64,000 bases of DNA from Thauera carbonicopians (GCF_025699485.1 NZ_JANUXN010000008.1:1-64000), one strand, 5' to 3'. Counted from the stretch's first letter, positions 17,047 through 25,893 are shown. A program made the numbers and translations. Notes: generated by a model from the sequence alone, not told the origin.

Positions 17047-17990
17047 GGCGGACGGCAGTGCTGCGCCCCTTGCTGGCCTGGGCGCTGCTGCTGGCGCTTG
17101 CGGTGGCCTGGCTGGGCGCCGATTTCGCCTTCGGCCAGGCGACGCTGGTGGCGACCTACGCGATCGCCGGCCTCGGCGTCGTCGTCATCATCGGCCAGGC
17201 GGGGCAGATCGTGCTCGGCCAGGGCGCCTTCGTCGCGCTCGGCGCCTACGCCCAGGCGCTGCTGGTGCAGGCGGGCGTGGCGCCGCTGGCGGCCTTGCCG
17301 CTTGCCGCCGCGGCCGGCGCGCTGGGCGGTGCGCTGGCGAGCCTGCCGGCCGGGCGGCTCGGCGGCCTGTACTTCGGCATGAGCACGCTGGCTTTCGCAC
17401 TGATCGTCGAAGAGCTGCTGGTGCGCTGGGAATCGCTGACGCATGGCTCGGCCGGCCTGGTCGTGCCGGCTTTCGGCCTTGCCGGCTGGACCGCCGGCAC
17501 GCCGGCGGCGCAGGCCGCGATCAGCCTTGCCGTGCTGCTGGCGGTGCTGGCGGTGTGTGCGCGCCTGCTGGCCTCGCGCCTCGGCCGCGCATGGCGCGCC
17601 GTTCGCGAGGACGAAGCCGCCGCTGCCGCCTGTGGCATCGCCCCGGCTGCGGCCAAGCTGCGCGCCTTCGCCGTCGGCGGTGCGCTGTCGGGGCTGGCGG
17701 GCGGCTTGTATGCGCACTGGATCGGCTTCATCAGCCCCGAGCAGTTCGGCCTGGTGTTTTCCTTCGAACTGCTGATGCTGGCTTTCATCGGCGGCACCCG
17801 CCGCCTGGCGGGGGCGGCATGGGGCGCGCTGGTGGTGGTGGCGATTCCGCAACTGATCGCGGTGCTGCGCGATACCCTGCCCGGCGACTGGGCGCGCTCC
17901 GCCGGGCTGGAACTGATGCTGTTCGGCGCCGTGGTGGTCGGCGTGGTGCTGCTGCGGCCGCAAGGGCTGGCAGGCGGCAGCGGGCGCTGA
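17043..17990 (+). CDS. livM: Branched-chain amino-acid type ABC permease, LivM family
   Basis: A 315-residue permease, partner of the preceding LivH. Typical features are the GQAGQIVLGQGAFVALGAYAQ segment, the SLPAGRLGGLYFGMSTLAFALIVEE block, the RLGRAWRAVREDEAAAAACGI cytoplasmic loop (EAA-like) and C-terminal GLVFSFELLMLAFIGGTRRLAG. The start codon overlaps the livH stop (ATGA), giving tight translational coupling. No LivG or LivF ATPase gene follows; a binding-protein gene comes next instead. Confidence 0.9.
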   Translation: MRRTAVLRPLLAWALLLALAVAWLGADFAFGQATLVATYAIAGLGVVVIIGQAGQIVLGQGAFVALGAYAQALLVQAGVAPLAALPLAAAAGALGGALASLPAGRLGGLYFGMSTLAFALIVEELLVRWESLTHGSAGLVVPAFGLAGWTAGTPAAQAAISLAVLLAVLAVCARLLASRLGRAWRAVREDEAAAAACGIAPAAAKLRAFAVGGALSGLAGGLYAHWIGFISPEQFGLVFSFELLMLAFIGGTRRLAGAAWGALVVVAIPQLIAVLRDTLPGDWARSAGLELMLFGAVVVGVVLLRPQGLAGGSGR

Positions 17991-18084
17991 AGCCGCGCCT
18001 CTTGTCCGCGGAAATGGATCGTCGGAGAATCCGCGCCTCGGGGCAGGCTCCGCCTGTGCCGTGCCACTCAGGAAACACGCCGTG

Positions 18085-19251
18085 ATGAAACGTCTCCGCA
18101 GTCTCGCCCTTGCCCTGTCCGCCGTGATGGCGGGCGCACCTGCCCATGCCGCCGAAGCGGCCGGCGTCAGTGAGCGCGAGATCGTCGTCGGCCATGTTTC
18201 CGACCTTTCGGGGCCGATCGCGATGCTCGGCACGCCGGTACGCGACGGCATGCTGATGCGCTTCGACGAGGCCAATGCCGCGGGCGGCGTGCATGGCCGC
18301 ATGCTGCGGCTGGTGGTGGAGGATGCCGGCTACGATCCCAAGCGCGGCGTGCTGGCGGCGCGCAAGCTGGTGCAGCGCGACAAGGCTTTCGCCTTCATCG
18401 CCACCATGGGCACGCCGGTGGTGATGGCGACGATGCCGGTGGTGCTCGACGCCGGCCGCCTGCACCTGTTCCCGTTCTCGCCGCACAAGGCCACCTACGA
18501 GCCGCTGCATCCGCTCAAGTTCCAGAATTTCGCCCCCTACCAGGACTACATGGAAGCGGCGACGCGGCACATGGTCGAGCGCGGCGACTACCGCCGCAGC
18601 TGCCTGCTGTACCAGGATGACGACTACGGCCAGGAAGTCATGCGCGGCGTCGAGGCCGGGCTGGGCAGGCTGGGGCGGCCGTTGGTCGAGCGCACCGGCT
18701 ACAAGCGCGGCGCCACCGACTTGTCGAGCCAGATCGCGCGCTTGCGCGCGGCCGATTGCGACCTGGTGGTGCTGGCGACGGTGGTGCGCGAGACGGTCGC
18801 GGCGATGGCCGAAGCGCGCCGCATCGGCTGGCAGGTCGACATGCTGGTGACGGCCTCGGGCTATTCGGCCCAGACCCACGAACTGGGCGGCGACACGGTC
18901 GAAGGCCTGTACGGCGTCAGCGTGCTGCCGCATCCCTATGCCGAAGGCGCCAATCCCCGGCTCGCCGGCTGGATCGAGCGCTACCACGCCCGCTTCGGCA
19001 CCGCGCCCAACGTCTGGAGCGTGATGGGCTACACGCTGGCCGACATGTTCGTGCGCACCGCCGAGGCCACCGGGCGCGACTTGACGCCCGCAGCGTTCGC
19101 GCGCACCCTCGAACGCATCGAATTCGCCGGTGACGATTTCGGCAGCCCGGCCTACCGCTTCAGCGCCGACGACCATCTCGGCAACCGCCATGGCCGTCTG
19201 GCGCAGATCCGCAACGGGCGCTGGGAACTGATCACGGACTACCTGCGCTGA
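18085..19251 (+). CDS. Periplasmic ABC substrate-binding protein (Leu/Ile/Val-type, peripla_BP_6)
   Basis: A 388-residue secreted protein with a Sec signal peptide (MKRLRSLALALSAVMAGAPAHA, cleavage after AHA near residue 22). The mature part begins with ISxxEIVVGHVSDLSGPIAM-type sequence and has the two-lobe type I binding fold (DDDYGQEVMRGVEAGL linking segment). It would deliver its ligand to the LivHM permease encoded just upstream. Relatives bind branched-chain amino acids, amides, urea or aromatic acids; the ligand here cannot be read from sequence. AGGAAA lies about 11 bases before the ATG. The 94-bp gap from livM suggests the same operon. Confidence 0.88.
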   Translation: MKRLRSLALALSAVMAGAPAHAAEAAGVSEREIVVGHVSDLSGPIAMLGTPVRDGMLMRFDEANAAGGVHGRMLRLVVEDAGYDPKRGVLAARKLVQRDKAFAFIATMGTPVVMATMPVVLDAGRLHLFPFSPHKATYEPLHPLKFQNFAPYQDYMEAATRHMVERGDYRRSCLLYQDDDYGQEVMRGVEAGLGRLGRPLVERTGYKRGATDLSSQIARLRAADCDLVVLATVVRETVAAMAEARRIGWQVDMLVTASGYSAQTHELGGDTVEGLYGVSVLPHPYAEGANPRLAGWIERYHARFGTAPNVWSVMGYTLADMFVRTAEATGRDLTPAAFARTLERIEFAGDDFGSPAYRFSADDHLGNRHGRLAQIRNGRWELITDYLR

Positions 19252-19337
19252 CTCTCACCGCACCTGGTCAGATCCGGCCGGGGCAGGCGCCTGGCCAGGT
19301 CGAGCCCGCAGCAGCCCGCATTCACCCAGGAGCGCCG

Positions 19338-19997
19338 ATGGCCCCCTCTGCTTCCCCTGCCACCAGTCCCCGCACCATCACCGTCGCCTTCACCGGCGCG
19401 TCCGGCCTGCCTTACGGCCTGCGCCTGGTCGAGTGCCTGCTGCGGGCGGGCCAGCGGGTCTGGTTGCTGTATTCGCAGGTGGCGCAGATCGTCGCCCGCC
19501 AGGAAATGGACTGGAACCTGCCGGCGCGGCCGGCCGAGGTCGAGGCCGAACTGGCCGCCCGCTTCGGCGCCGCCCCCGGCCAGTTGCGCGTGTTCGGCCG
19601 CGAGGAATGGTTCGCGCCGCCGGCCTCCGGCTCCAATCCGCCGGATGCGATGGTGGTCTGCCCGTGCACGATGGCGACGCTGGCGGCGATCGCCGGCGGC
19701 CTGAGCCAGAACCTGATCGAGCGCGCTGCCGACGTCGTCATCAAGGAAGCGCGCAAGCTGGTGCTGGTGCCGCGCGAAACGCCGTATTCGGCGATCCATC
19801 TCGAGAACATGCTCAAGCTCGCGAGGCTGGGGGTATGCATCCTGCCGCCGAATCCCGGCTTCTACCACCATCCGCAAAGCGTGCAGGATCTGGTGGATTT
19901 CGTCGTCGCGCGCATCCTGGACCAACTGGGCGTGGAGCACCGGTTGATGGCGCGCTGGGGCGAGGAGGCGGAACGCGCGGGCGAGGCCGGCGAATGA
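19338..19997 (+). CDS. ubiX: Flavin prenyltransferase UbiX
   Basis: Makes prenylated FMN from dimethylallyl phosphate and FMN, the cofactor of UbiD-type decarboxylases (ubiquinone synthesis and anaerobic aromatic degradation). The 219-residue protein has the family motifs VAFTGASGLPYGLRLVE (FMN phosphate loop), VVCPCTMATLAAIAGGLSQNLIERAADV and the C-terminal LVPRETPYSAIHLENMLKLA with ILPPNPGFYHHP. A UbiD gene is not in the window. The start at 19338 gives a short Pro/Ser-rich leader. It overlaps the next gene by ATGA. Confidence 0.94.
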   Translation: MAPSASPATSPRTITVAFTGASGLPYGLRLVECLLRAGQRVWLLYSQVAQIVARQEMDWNLPARPAEVEAELAARFGAAPGQLRVFGREEWFAPPASGSNPPDAMVVCPCTMATLAAIAGGLSQNLIERAADVVIKEARKLVLVPRETPYSAIHLENMLKLARLGVCILPPNPGFYHHPQSVQDLVDFVVARILDQLGVEHRLMARWGEEAERAGEAGE

Positions 19998-20602
19998 GCT
20001 CCACGGCCGAAACGCAGCGCTTGCCGCTGTTTCCGCTCAAGACCGTGCTGTTCCCCGAAGGGATGCTGCCGCTGAGGGTGTTCGAGCCGCGCTACATGGA
20101 CATGGTGACGCGCTGCATGCGCGAAGGCGAGGCTTTCGGCGTCTGCCTGATCGCCGCCGGCGAAGAGGTCGGTGAAGCCGCGGTGCCGCATCCGGTCGGC
20201 ACCGAAGCGCACATCGAGCGCTGGGACATGGAGCAGGCCGGCCTGCTCACGCTGCTGGTGCGCGGCGGGCGGCGTTTCCGCGTGCTCGATCATGAAGTCG
20301 AGCGCGATGATCTGCTCGTCGCCGAAGTGGGCTGGCTGCCCGAACCGCCGCCGCAAGCCGTGCCTGCCGCCCAGCAGGATCTGCTGCCGCTGCTGCAGAG
20401 CATCGTGGCCGAGCTCGGCGAGCGCCTGCCGCCGCCGCACCGCTTCGACGATGCGGCCTGGGTCGGCGCACGCTATGCCGAACTGCTGCCGATCCCGCTG
20501 CTGGCCAAGCAGCGCCTGCTCGAGCTGGACGATGCGATCAGCCGGCTGGAGATCGTGCAGCGCTTCCTGAGGGAGCGCGGCCTGCTGCCGGGAATGGCCT
20601 GA
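19994..20602 (+). CDS. LON peptidase substrate-binding (N-terminal) domain protein
   Basis: A 202-residue stand-alone LON N-terminal domain protein: LPLFPLKTVLFPEGMLPLRVFEPRYMDMV at the start, then GVCLIAAGEEVG and the helical tail with LLELDDAISRLEIVQRFL. It lacks the AAA+ and protease domains, so it cannot be a protease on its own; the family is thought to recognise or shuttle proteins, with no settled role in bacteria. Translation is probably coupled to ubiX through the ATGA overlap. It converges on mutY. Confidence 0.9.
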   Translation: MSSTAETQRLPLFPLKTVLFPEGMLPLRVFEPRYMDMVTRCMREGEAFGVCLIAAGEEVGEAAVPHPVGTEAHIERWDMEQAGLLTLLVRGGRRFRVLDHEVERDDLLVAEVGWLPEPPPQAVPAAQQDLLPLLQSIVAELGERLPPPHRFDDAAWVGARYAELLPIPLLAKQRLLELDDAISRLEIVQRFLRERGLLPGMA

Positions 20603-20634
20603 GCGCGGCCGGCGCTGGGCCCGTGACAGGGAAC

Positions 20635-21711
20635 TCAGCCCGTGAATAGGTCGGGCGCCGCCAGTGCGTCGAGAATCCTGCGCACCGGTGTCGGCAGGGC
20701 GGCCTCGTCCAGCGCCGACAGCGGCACCCAGGCCAGCGCGTCGCCGTCCCGGGCACAGGGCCGCGTGTCGGTACGGAGCCGCAGCAGCACCGGCTGCATC
20801 TCCAGCACGAAATGAGTGAAAGTGTGGGTCAGGGCGCCGAGCGCCTGGGCCTCGACGGCGTCGAAGCCGAAATGCGAGCGTGCCCAGGCGCTGGTATCGG
20901 CCAGTTTGGTCGGAACCTCGGCGGGAATCTCCGGCAGGCTCAGCAGCCCGCCCCAGATGCCCGCCGGCGGGCGGCGCTCCAGCATGACCGCCTCCCGGTG
21001 CAGGACCACCGCATAGCGGGCACTGCGCCGCGGCACCGTTTTCTTCGGCCGCGGCGTCGGCAGTTCGCCGACCCGGTTGTCGCGCCGCGCGACGCAGTCG
21101 CCGGCGAACGGGCAGCGCTCGCATGCCGGCTTGCCGCGGGTACAGAGCGTGGCGCCCAGATCCATCTGGGCCTGGATGTAGCGGCCGACCTCGTGTGCCG
21201 GCAGCAGCGATTCCGCCAGTGCCCACAGCCGGTTCTCCACCGCCTTGTCGCCCGGAAAGCCTTCGACGCCGAAGATGCGGCACAGCACGCGCTTGACGTT
21301 GCCGTCGAGGATCGCCGCACGCTCGCCGTAGGCGAAGGCGGCGATCGCCGCTGCGGTCGAGCGGCCGATGCCCGGCAGTTCGGCGATTTCTGCCGCGCTG
21401 CGTGGAAACTCGCCGCCGTGCTCGGCCACGATGGCCTGTGCGGCACGATGCAGGTTGCGCGCACGGGCGTAGTAGCCCAGCCCGCTCCACAGCGCCATGA
21501 CTTCTTCCACCGGTGCCGCCGCCAGGCTTGCGACGTCGGGAAAGCGCGCCAGGAAGCGCGCGTAATAGGGAATCACGGTATCGACCTGGGTCTGCTGCAG
21601 CATGATTTCGGACAGCCAGATCCGGTAGGGATCATGTCCGCCCTGCCAGGGCAGGTCGTGCCGGCCGTGGCTGCGCTGCCAGTTGATCAGGCGCTCGGCA
21701 AAATCGTTCAT
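20635..21711 (-). CDS. mutY: A/G-specific adenine DNA glycosylase
   Basis: Base-excision repair enzyme that removes adenine opposite 8-oxoguanine. The 358-residue protein has the N-terminal catalytic domain (LPWQ, SEIMLQQTQVDTVIPYY), helix-hairpin-helix ELPGIGRSTAAAI (about 110-122), the catalytic Asp in ILDGNVKRVLCR (about 134) and a complete [4Fe-4S] ligand set C-x6-C-x2-C-x5-C (CTRGKPACERCPFAGDC, about 187-203). A NUDIX-like 8-oxoG recognition domain follows (about 225-355; GIWGGLLSLPE). The ATG at 21711 gives MNDFAERLINWQRSHGR; another in-frame ATG lies 36 bases upstream. Confidence 0.96.
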   Translation of the reverse strand: MNDFAERLINWQRSHGRHDLPWQGGHDPYRIWLSEIMLQQTQVDTVIPYYARFLARFPDVASLAAAPVEEVMALWSGLGYYARARNLHRAAQAIVAEHGGEFPRSAAEIAELPGIGRSTAAAIAAFAYGERAAILDGNVKRVLCRIFGVEGFPGDKAVENRLWALAESLLPAHEVGRYIQAQMDLGATLCTRGKPACERCPFAGDCVARRDNRVGELPTPRPKKTVPRRSARYAVVLHREAVMLERRPPAGIWGGLLSLPEIPAEVPTKLADTSAWARSHFGFDAVEAQALGALTHTFTHFVLEMQPVLLRLRTDTRPCARDGDALAWVPLSALDEAALPTPVRRILDALAAPDLFTG

Positions 21712-21841
21712 GTCACGGTTTTTCCTGTGTTTCTTGTCATGCATCATGGCGTCTGCCCTCGACGCGCCGGCCGCATGCGGCCATAATCCGCGGCTTCGCC
21801 AGCATTCCAACAGGCGCGGATCGCACCGCGACGTTTCGTCC

Positions 21842-22351
21842 ATGACCCAGCAGACCGTCCCGCAGCCGGATTTCGGCGAGGATTTCTCCCGCCGCTTCCG
21901 CAACGCCCTCGGCATGTTCGCCACCGGGATCACGGTGGTGACCACCCGCACATCGGCGGGCGAGCCGATCGGCCTCACGGTGAATTCCTTCAATTCGGTT
22001 TCGCTCGAGCCGCCCCTGGTCGTCTGGAGCCTGTCGAACAGCCTGCCCAGCCGTGAGCTGTTCGAAGGGTGCGAATACTACGCCATCAACGTGCTGGCCG
22101 AAGGCCAGGCCGAGTTGTCGCAGCGCTTTGCCGGCCGCATGGGCGAGAAGTTCGCCGGGCTGGAGATCGACGAGGGGCCGGCTGGCGTGCCGCTGCTCAA
22201 GGGCTGCTGCGCCCGCTTCATCTGCCGCAACACCGTGCGCCATGCGGGGGGCGACCACATCGTCTTCATCAGCGAGGTGATCGGCTTCGATCGCGACGAG
22301 CGTGCGCCGCTGGTGTATTTCGGCGGCAATTATCGGCGCCTGGCGCCCTGA
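21842..22351 (+). CDS. Flavin reductase family (FMN-binding split-barrel) protein
   Basis: A 169-residue protein with the flavin reductase split barrel: FRNALGMFATGITVVTTR, GLTVNSFNSVSLEPPLVVWSL and the C-terminal DHIVFISEVIGFD...PLVYFGGNYR. Relatives are the small reductase components (HpaC-type) of two-component flavin monooxygenases, supplying reduced FMN/FAD. No oxygenase gene is adjacent, so a partner must be elsewhere. The ATG at 21842 is preferred over upstream in-frame starts that lie in the divergent mutY promoter region. Its 3' end overlaps the convergent gene by 22 bp. Confidence 0.88.
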   Translation: MTQQTVPQPDFGEDFSRRFRNALGMFATGITVVTTRTSAGEPIGLTVNSFNSVSLEPPLVVWSLSNSLPSRELFEGCEYYAINVLAEGQAELSQRFAGRMGEKFAGLEIDEGPAGVPLLKGCCARFICRNTVRHAGGDHIVFISEVIGFDRDERAPLVYFGGNYRRLAP

Positions 22352-23535
22352 GCGGCCCTGGGGCGTGGCGGGTTTGCGCCGCCGCGCCTTTTCGGTGCTG
22401 CATCCGCCAGTTCGATGCGGCAGGGTGTTGCGGGGTCGAGCGCCAGCGCGAGCAGTGACAGGCGGTGCCGTGCGGCCTCGGGCGTTTCCGCAGCCTCGAT
22501 GCAGGCTTCGCGGCAGAACGCGCCTTGCGGATGAAAATTCCAGGCATCGGCCGGCACGATCGCGCAGTCGGCGATCAGGCCCGCTTCGACGCGCACCCAG
22601 CACAGCAGCACGCCGCGTGCCGTACTGACGCGCGCCAGGCCGATGCCGGGCGCTGCCTGCGCCGCATCGAGCATCGGCGGCACGTCGTCGGTGAAGGGGT
22701 AGCGCAGCCGGCTGGCGCAGTCGGCCAGGTCGATCGCCTTGGAGAACAGCCGCGCCGATACGCGGTGGCCGCGCTCGAGCAGCAGCCGCACCAGGGGCGA
22801 CACGGTATGGCGCGCCAGGGGACCGGTTTCGGCGGGTTCGCCGGCGAAGGTCGGCCGGGTGACGAATTCGGCGGCGGGCCAGGTGCCGATGGCGGAAACC
22901 CAGGCTGCGGCGCTCAGCTTGCCCAGGATCGGTACGGCGTGCCCTTGGCGGGGCTGGGACGGGCCTAGATTGATCAGCTCGCGCAGCGCGGCGCCGAGGA
23001 TGCCGCCTCTGTCGGCGCGTTCGGCGAATTCGGCCAGGCTGTGCGGCAGGCGGATGCTGTTGAAGAAGCCACCCAGCATTTCGCGCGCGACCAGGTCGAG
23101 GATGTCGCCGCCGAGCTCGAAGCAGGACGCAGTGTCGGTCCGGGTGCTCAGCCGGCGGTGGAATTCGGCGTGGCGGCTCGGCCGGGGATCCATGTCCAGG
23201 CACAGCGGCCAGTCGATCAGCAGCTTCTGGAGATGATCGTCGGCGGCTTCGGCGGCAAGTTCGCGTTCGCTCGCGAGCAGGCTGTCGAGGTCGGGAGGAG
23301 GCAAGTCGAGTGCAGCGGCAGAAGCCGCGCCGAGTGCGTGGGCATGGGCGCGCTTGCTGTGACCGAGATGCTCGCCGAGGGCTGCGGCGGCGGCTTCGGC
23401 AGCAAGCCCGATGACCAGCGCGCCCGGCGGCACCTGTTCCGGCATGGTGATCGTGGTCGACACGACGCATCCGCCGCGGCGATGAGCAGTGATGCGGATG
23501 AACGGGTCGCCGTCGGCTGGCGTGTGCTGCGACAT
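22330..23535 (-). CDS. Orphan [NiFe]-hydrogenase large-subunit-like / HupK-like protein
   Basis: A 401-residue protein whose C-terminal half resembles the catalytic-subunit fold of [NiFe] hydrogenases and the accessory protein HupK: ARVSTARGVLLCWVRVEAG, IVPADAWNFHPQGAF and the end segment LALDPATPCRIEL, which corresponds to the DPCxxC ligand motif with the first Cys replaced. No N-terminal RxCGxC motif is visible, so it cannot bind a NiFe(CN)2CO centre in the normal way. HupK-type proteins act as scaffolds in cofactor assembly. No other hydrogenase gene is nearby, so this is an orphan or remnant. The ATG at 23535 has GAGGG upstream; the frame is open further but runs into the HU promoter region. 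Assignment is moderate. Confidence 0.55.
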   Translation of the reverse strand: MSQHTPADGDPFIRITAHRRGGCVVSTTITMPEQVPPGALVIGLAAEAAAAALGEHLGHSKRAHAHALGAASAAALDLPPPDLDSLLASERELAAEAADDHLQKLLIDWPLCLDMDPRPSRHAEFHRRLSTRTDTASCFELGGDILDLVAREMLGGFFNSIRLPHSLAEFAERADRGGILGAALRELINLGPSQPRQGHAVPILGKLSAAAWVSAIGTWPAAEFVTRPTFAGEPAETGPLARHTVSPLVRLLLERGHRVSARLFSKAIDLADCASRLRYPFTDDVPPMLDAAQAAPGIGLARVSTARGVLLCWVRVEAGLIADCAIVPADAWNFHPQGAFCREACIEAAETPEAARHRLSLLALALDPATPCRIELADAAPKRRGGANPPRPRAAQGARRR

Positions 23536-23741
23536 GAGGCCCTCGGGGCGCGTATTCCTTCGAGGCGCAAGGATAGCGCGGAAGTCCCCGGTCTGAGTCG
23601 TGCGGGTGTTGCCGCATGTGCCGCGTGCATGGAAGATGTCACGCATGTTTGCCGGGAAATGCTCCACAAGCTGCGACGGTGCTAGAATCCGCCGCGTAGA
23701 TAGGACTTCCCAAACTCCACACACACCAATCGAGGAAAAGC

Positions 23742-24017
23742 ATGAACAAAGGTGAATTCGTCGAAGCGCTGGCCGACCGTCTGGATGTCTCTCGCGCGCA
23801 AGCCGATCGTGCGTTGTCCGCCGTGCTCGACATCATCGCCGAGCAACTCGGCAAGGGTGAAAAAGTCGCGTTCACCGGCTTTGGCTCGTTCGAAGTCTCC
23901 GAACGCGCTGCCCGTACCGGCCGCAACCCGCAGACCGGTGCGACGATCGAAATCGCCGCATCCAGCGTGCCCAAGTTCACTGCCGGCGCCACGCTGAAGG
24001 CCGCGGTCAACAAGTAA
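23742..24017 (+). CDS. hupB: DNA-binding protein HU
   Basis: A 91-residue histone-like nucleoid protein. It starts MNKGEFVEALADRLDVS and has the DNA-binding beta-arm with GFGSFEVSERAARTGRNPQTG and the final VPKFTAGATLKAAVN. It acts as a homodimer or heterodimer bending DNA. GAGGA seven bases before the ATG is a good ribosome site. A possible -10 hexamer TAGAAT lies about 60 bases upstream. The sequence is IHF/HU-like; PKFTAGATLK and the length favour HU. Confidence 0.95.
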   Translation: MNKGEFVEALADRLDVSRAQADRALSAVLDIIAEQLGKGEKVAFTGFGSFEVSERAARTGRNPQTGATIEIAASSVPKFTAGATLKAAVNK

Positions 24018-24061
24018 GCGCAAGTAAGCAAGTTGTTCCCCGCGGGGGGAGACCTCCGCCA

Positions 24062-24098
24062 GAACGGGTCTGAGCGCTGGGCGCCAGGCCCGTTTTTC
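24062..24098 (+). terminator. Rho-independent terminator of the HU gene
   Basis: GAACGGGTCTGAGCGC-type left arm pairs with GCGCCAGGCCCGTT on the right, with one wobble and one mismatch, followed by TTTTCTT. It lies about 45 bases past the stop codon. Confidence 0.8.
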
Positions 24099-24154
24099 TT
24101 GTATCGCGCCTGGCGCGCAGCGCTTTCCCTGTCAAGCACTTTCACCGCTTTTGG

Positions 24155-24183
24155 GCGACAGCGGCGAAGAAAAGCGCTATACT
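24155..24183 (+). promoter_or_regulatory. Candidate rhlE promoter with a ~360-base leader
   Basis: TATACT at 24178-24183 is a strong -10 hexamer; GCGACA at 24155-24160, 17 bases upstream, is a 4/6 match to -35. Transcription from about 24190 would give a leader of about 360 bases before rhlE. The 24190-24548 stretch has no convincing coding region and is unusually GC-rich with several short complementary segments. Promoter assignment is inference. Confidence 0.45.
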
Positions 24184-24548
24184 TCGCCGCGTTGTGCAAT
24201 GCAGCAGCAGGGCCATGGAGCTTTTCGGTGCGGACGAGGGTGCCCGCCGACCTGGCCCGAGGGACTGTAACCACAGCCCCATCGCCCCCGACCTCCCGCC
24301 GAATTTCCATTCGTTCTTCCGATCGTCTGGCATCGTGACAACCGGTTGGTGCCGATGCGCGGTCCTTGCGGCCTCCGGCCGTCGAGACCAGCCACGCCCA
24401 TCGCGTATTCGTTGCCCTTGCGACTCCGCTCCCGTTCCAGCCAGGCTGGCACGGTGCGGCGCGATGCCTTGAGCTTCCCTGCCGGGAAGCCCGAATCCGT
24501 GCGGCCTTCGCCAGATCGAGGCCGGCACGCCAGACACAGGACAAGAAC

Positions 24549-25871
24549 ATGAATTTCCACGACCTCGGCCTCGCCGCAGAACTTCTCCAGGCCGTCGAGC
24601 AGACCGGCTACACGACGCCGACGCCGGTGCAGATGCAGGCCATTCCGGCTGCCATCGCCGGCCGCGACCTGCTGGTTTCCAGCCACACCGGCAGCGGCAA
24701 GACCGCTGCCTTCACGCTGCCGGCCTTGCACCGCATCATCGACCGCCGCCCGGCGCAGGGCAGCGGCCCGCGCGTGCTGGTGCTGACGCCGACCCGCGAG
24801 CTCGCACTGCAGGTCGAGAAAGCCGTGCAGACCTACGGCAAGGCGCTGCGTTGGCTGCGGACCGCCTGCCTCGTCGGCGGCGCGCCGATGTTCGCCCAGG
24901 TCAAGCAGCTGCAGCGCCAGTGCGACGTCGTTGTCGCCACCCCGGGACGCCTGCTCGACCATCTGAACCGCCGCAAGCTCAAGCTCTCCGACGTCGAAGT
25001 GCTGATCCTCGACGAAGCCGACCGCATGCTCGACATGGGCTTCGCCGAAGACATCGACGCCATCGTCGCCGCCACTCCAGCCAAGCGCCAGACCCTGCTG
25101 TTCTCGGCCACGCTCGACGGCGTCGTCGGCAGCATGGCCGAGCGCATGACGCGCGAGCCGCAACGCATCGAGATCGAAGTCGCCAAGGAAGACCGCGGCC
25201 AGATCGAGCAGCGCCTGATGTTCGCCGACGACATCGGCCACAAGAACCGCCTGCTCGAAGCCCTGCTTGGCGACGACAGCCTGCAGCAGGCGGTGGTGTT
25301 CACCGCCACCAAGAAGAGCGCCGACGAACTGTCGCTGTCGCTGCAGGAAAAGGGCATCGCCGCGGCCGCGCTGCACGGCGACATGCACCAGACCCAGCGC
25401 AACCGCACGCTGGACCGCCTGCGCCAGGGCCGCATCGGCGTGCTGGTGGCGACCGACGTCGCCGCGCGCGGCATCGACGTCGCCGGCATCAGCCATGTCA
25501 TCAACTTCGATCCGCCGCGCCAGGCCGAAGACTATGTGCACCGCATCGGTCGCACCGGCCGCGCCGGCCGCGACGGCGTCGCGATCACGCTGTCGGGGCC
25601 GCGCGAAACCGGCCTGATCCGTGCCATCGAGCGCTTCACCGGTGGCCGCCTCGCGGTGCACACCATCCCCGGCATGGAGCCGGCGCCGCGCCGCCCGTCC
25701 GGCCCGCGTCCGGGCGGCAACGGTGGCCGCCGTTTCGGCAACGGCGGCGGCTACGGCCGTCCGGGTGGCGACAGCCGCCGCAGCGCAGGCGGTTATGGCC
25801 GTGGTGACGGCCATGCTTCGCGCAACGAGCGCAGCCATGGCGGCCGTTTCGACCGCGGTTCGCGCGGCTGA
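24549..25871 (+). CDS. rhlE: DEAD-box ATP-dependent RNA helicase, RhlE-like
   Basis: A 440-residue DEAD-box helicase: Q-motif with TTPTPVQMQAIP, Walker A SHTGSGKT (45-52), PTRELA, TPGR, DEAD (155-158), SAT, and motif VI HRIGRTGRAGR. After the second RecA domain comes a short basic Gly/Arg/Asn-rich tail (about 375-440; repeats such as GGNGGRRFGNGGGYGR) that would bind RNA nonspecifically. RhlE-type enzymes act in RNA remodelling, ribosome assembly and cold adaptation. The ATG at 24549 gives MNFHDLGLAAELLQAVEQTGY. A long untranslated leader upstream suggests post-transcriptional control. Confidence 0.93.
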   Translation: MNFHDLGLAAELLQAVEQTGYTTPTPVQMQAIPAAIAGRDLLVSSHTGSGKTAAFTLPALHRIIDRRPAQGSGPRVLVLTPTRELALQVEKAVQTYGKALRWLRTACLVGGAPMFAQVKQLQRQCDVVVATPGRLLDHLNRRKLKLSDVEVLILDEADRMLDMGFAEDIDAIVAATPAKRQTLLFSATLDGVVGSMAERMTREPQRIEIEVAKEDRGQIEQRLMFADDIGHKNRLLEALLGDDSLQQAVVFTATKKSADELSLSLQEKGIAAAALHGDMHQTQRNRTLDRLRQGRIGVLVATDVAARGIDVAGISHVINFDPPRQAEDYVHRIGRTGRAGRDGVAITLSGPRETGLIRAIERFTGGRLAVHTIPGMEPAPRRPSGPRPGGNGGRRFGNGGGYGRPGGDSRRSAGGYGRGDGHASRNERSHGGRFDRGSRG

Positions 25872-25893
25872 GCTTACGCCTTGGCTGACTCGA

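Noticed and set aside
25680-25868. Repeated Gly/Arg/Asn codons at the end of rhlE, at first resembling a tandem repeat
   Set aside because: It is the low-complexity RNA-binding tail usual in RhlE-type helicases, not a distinct DNA repeat.
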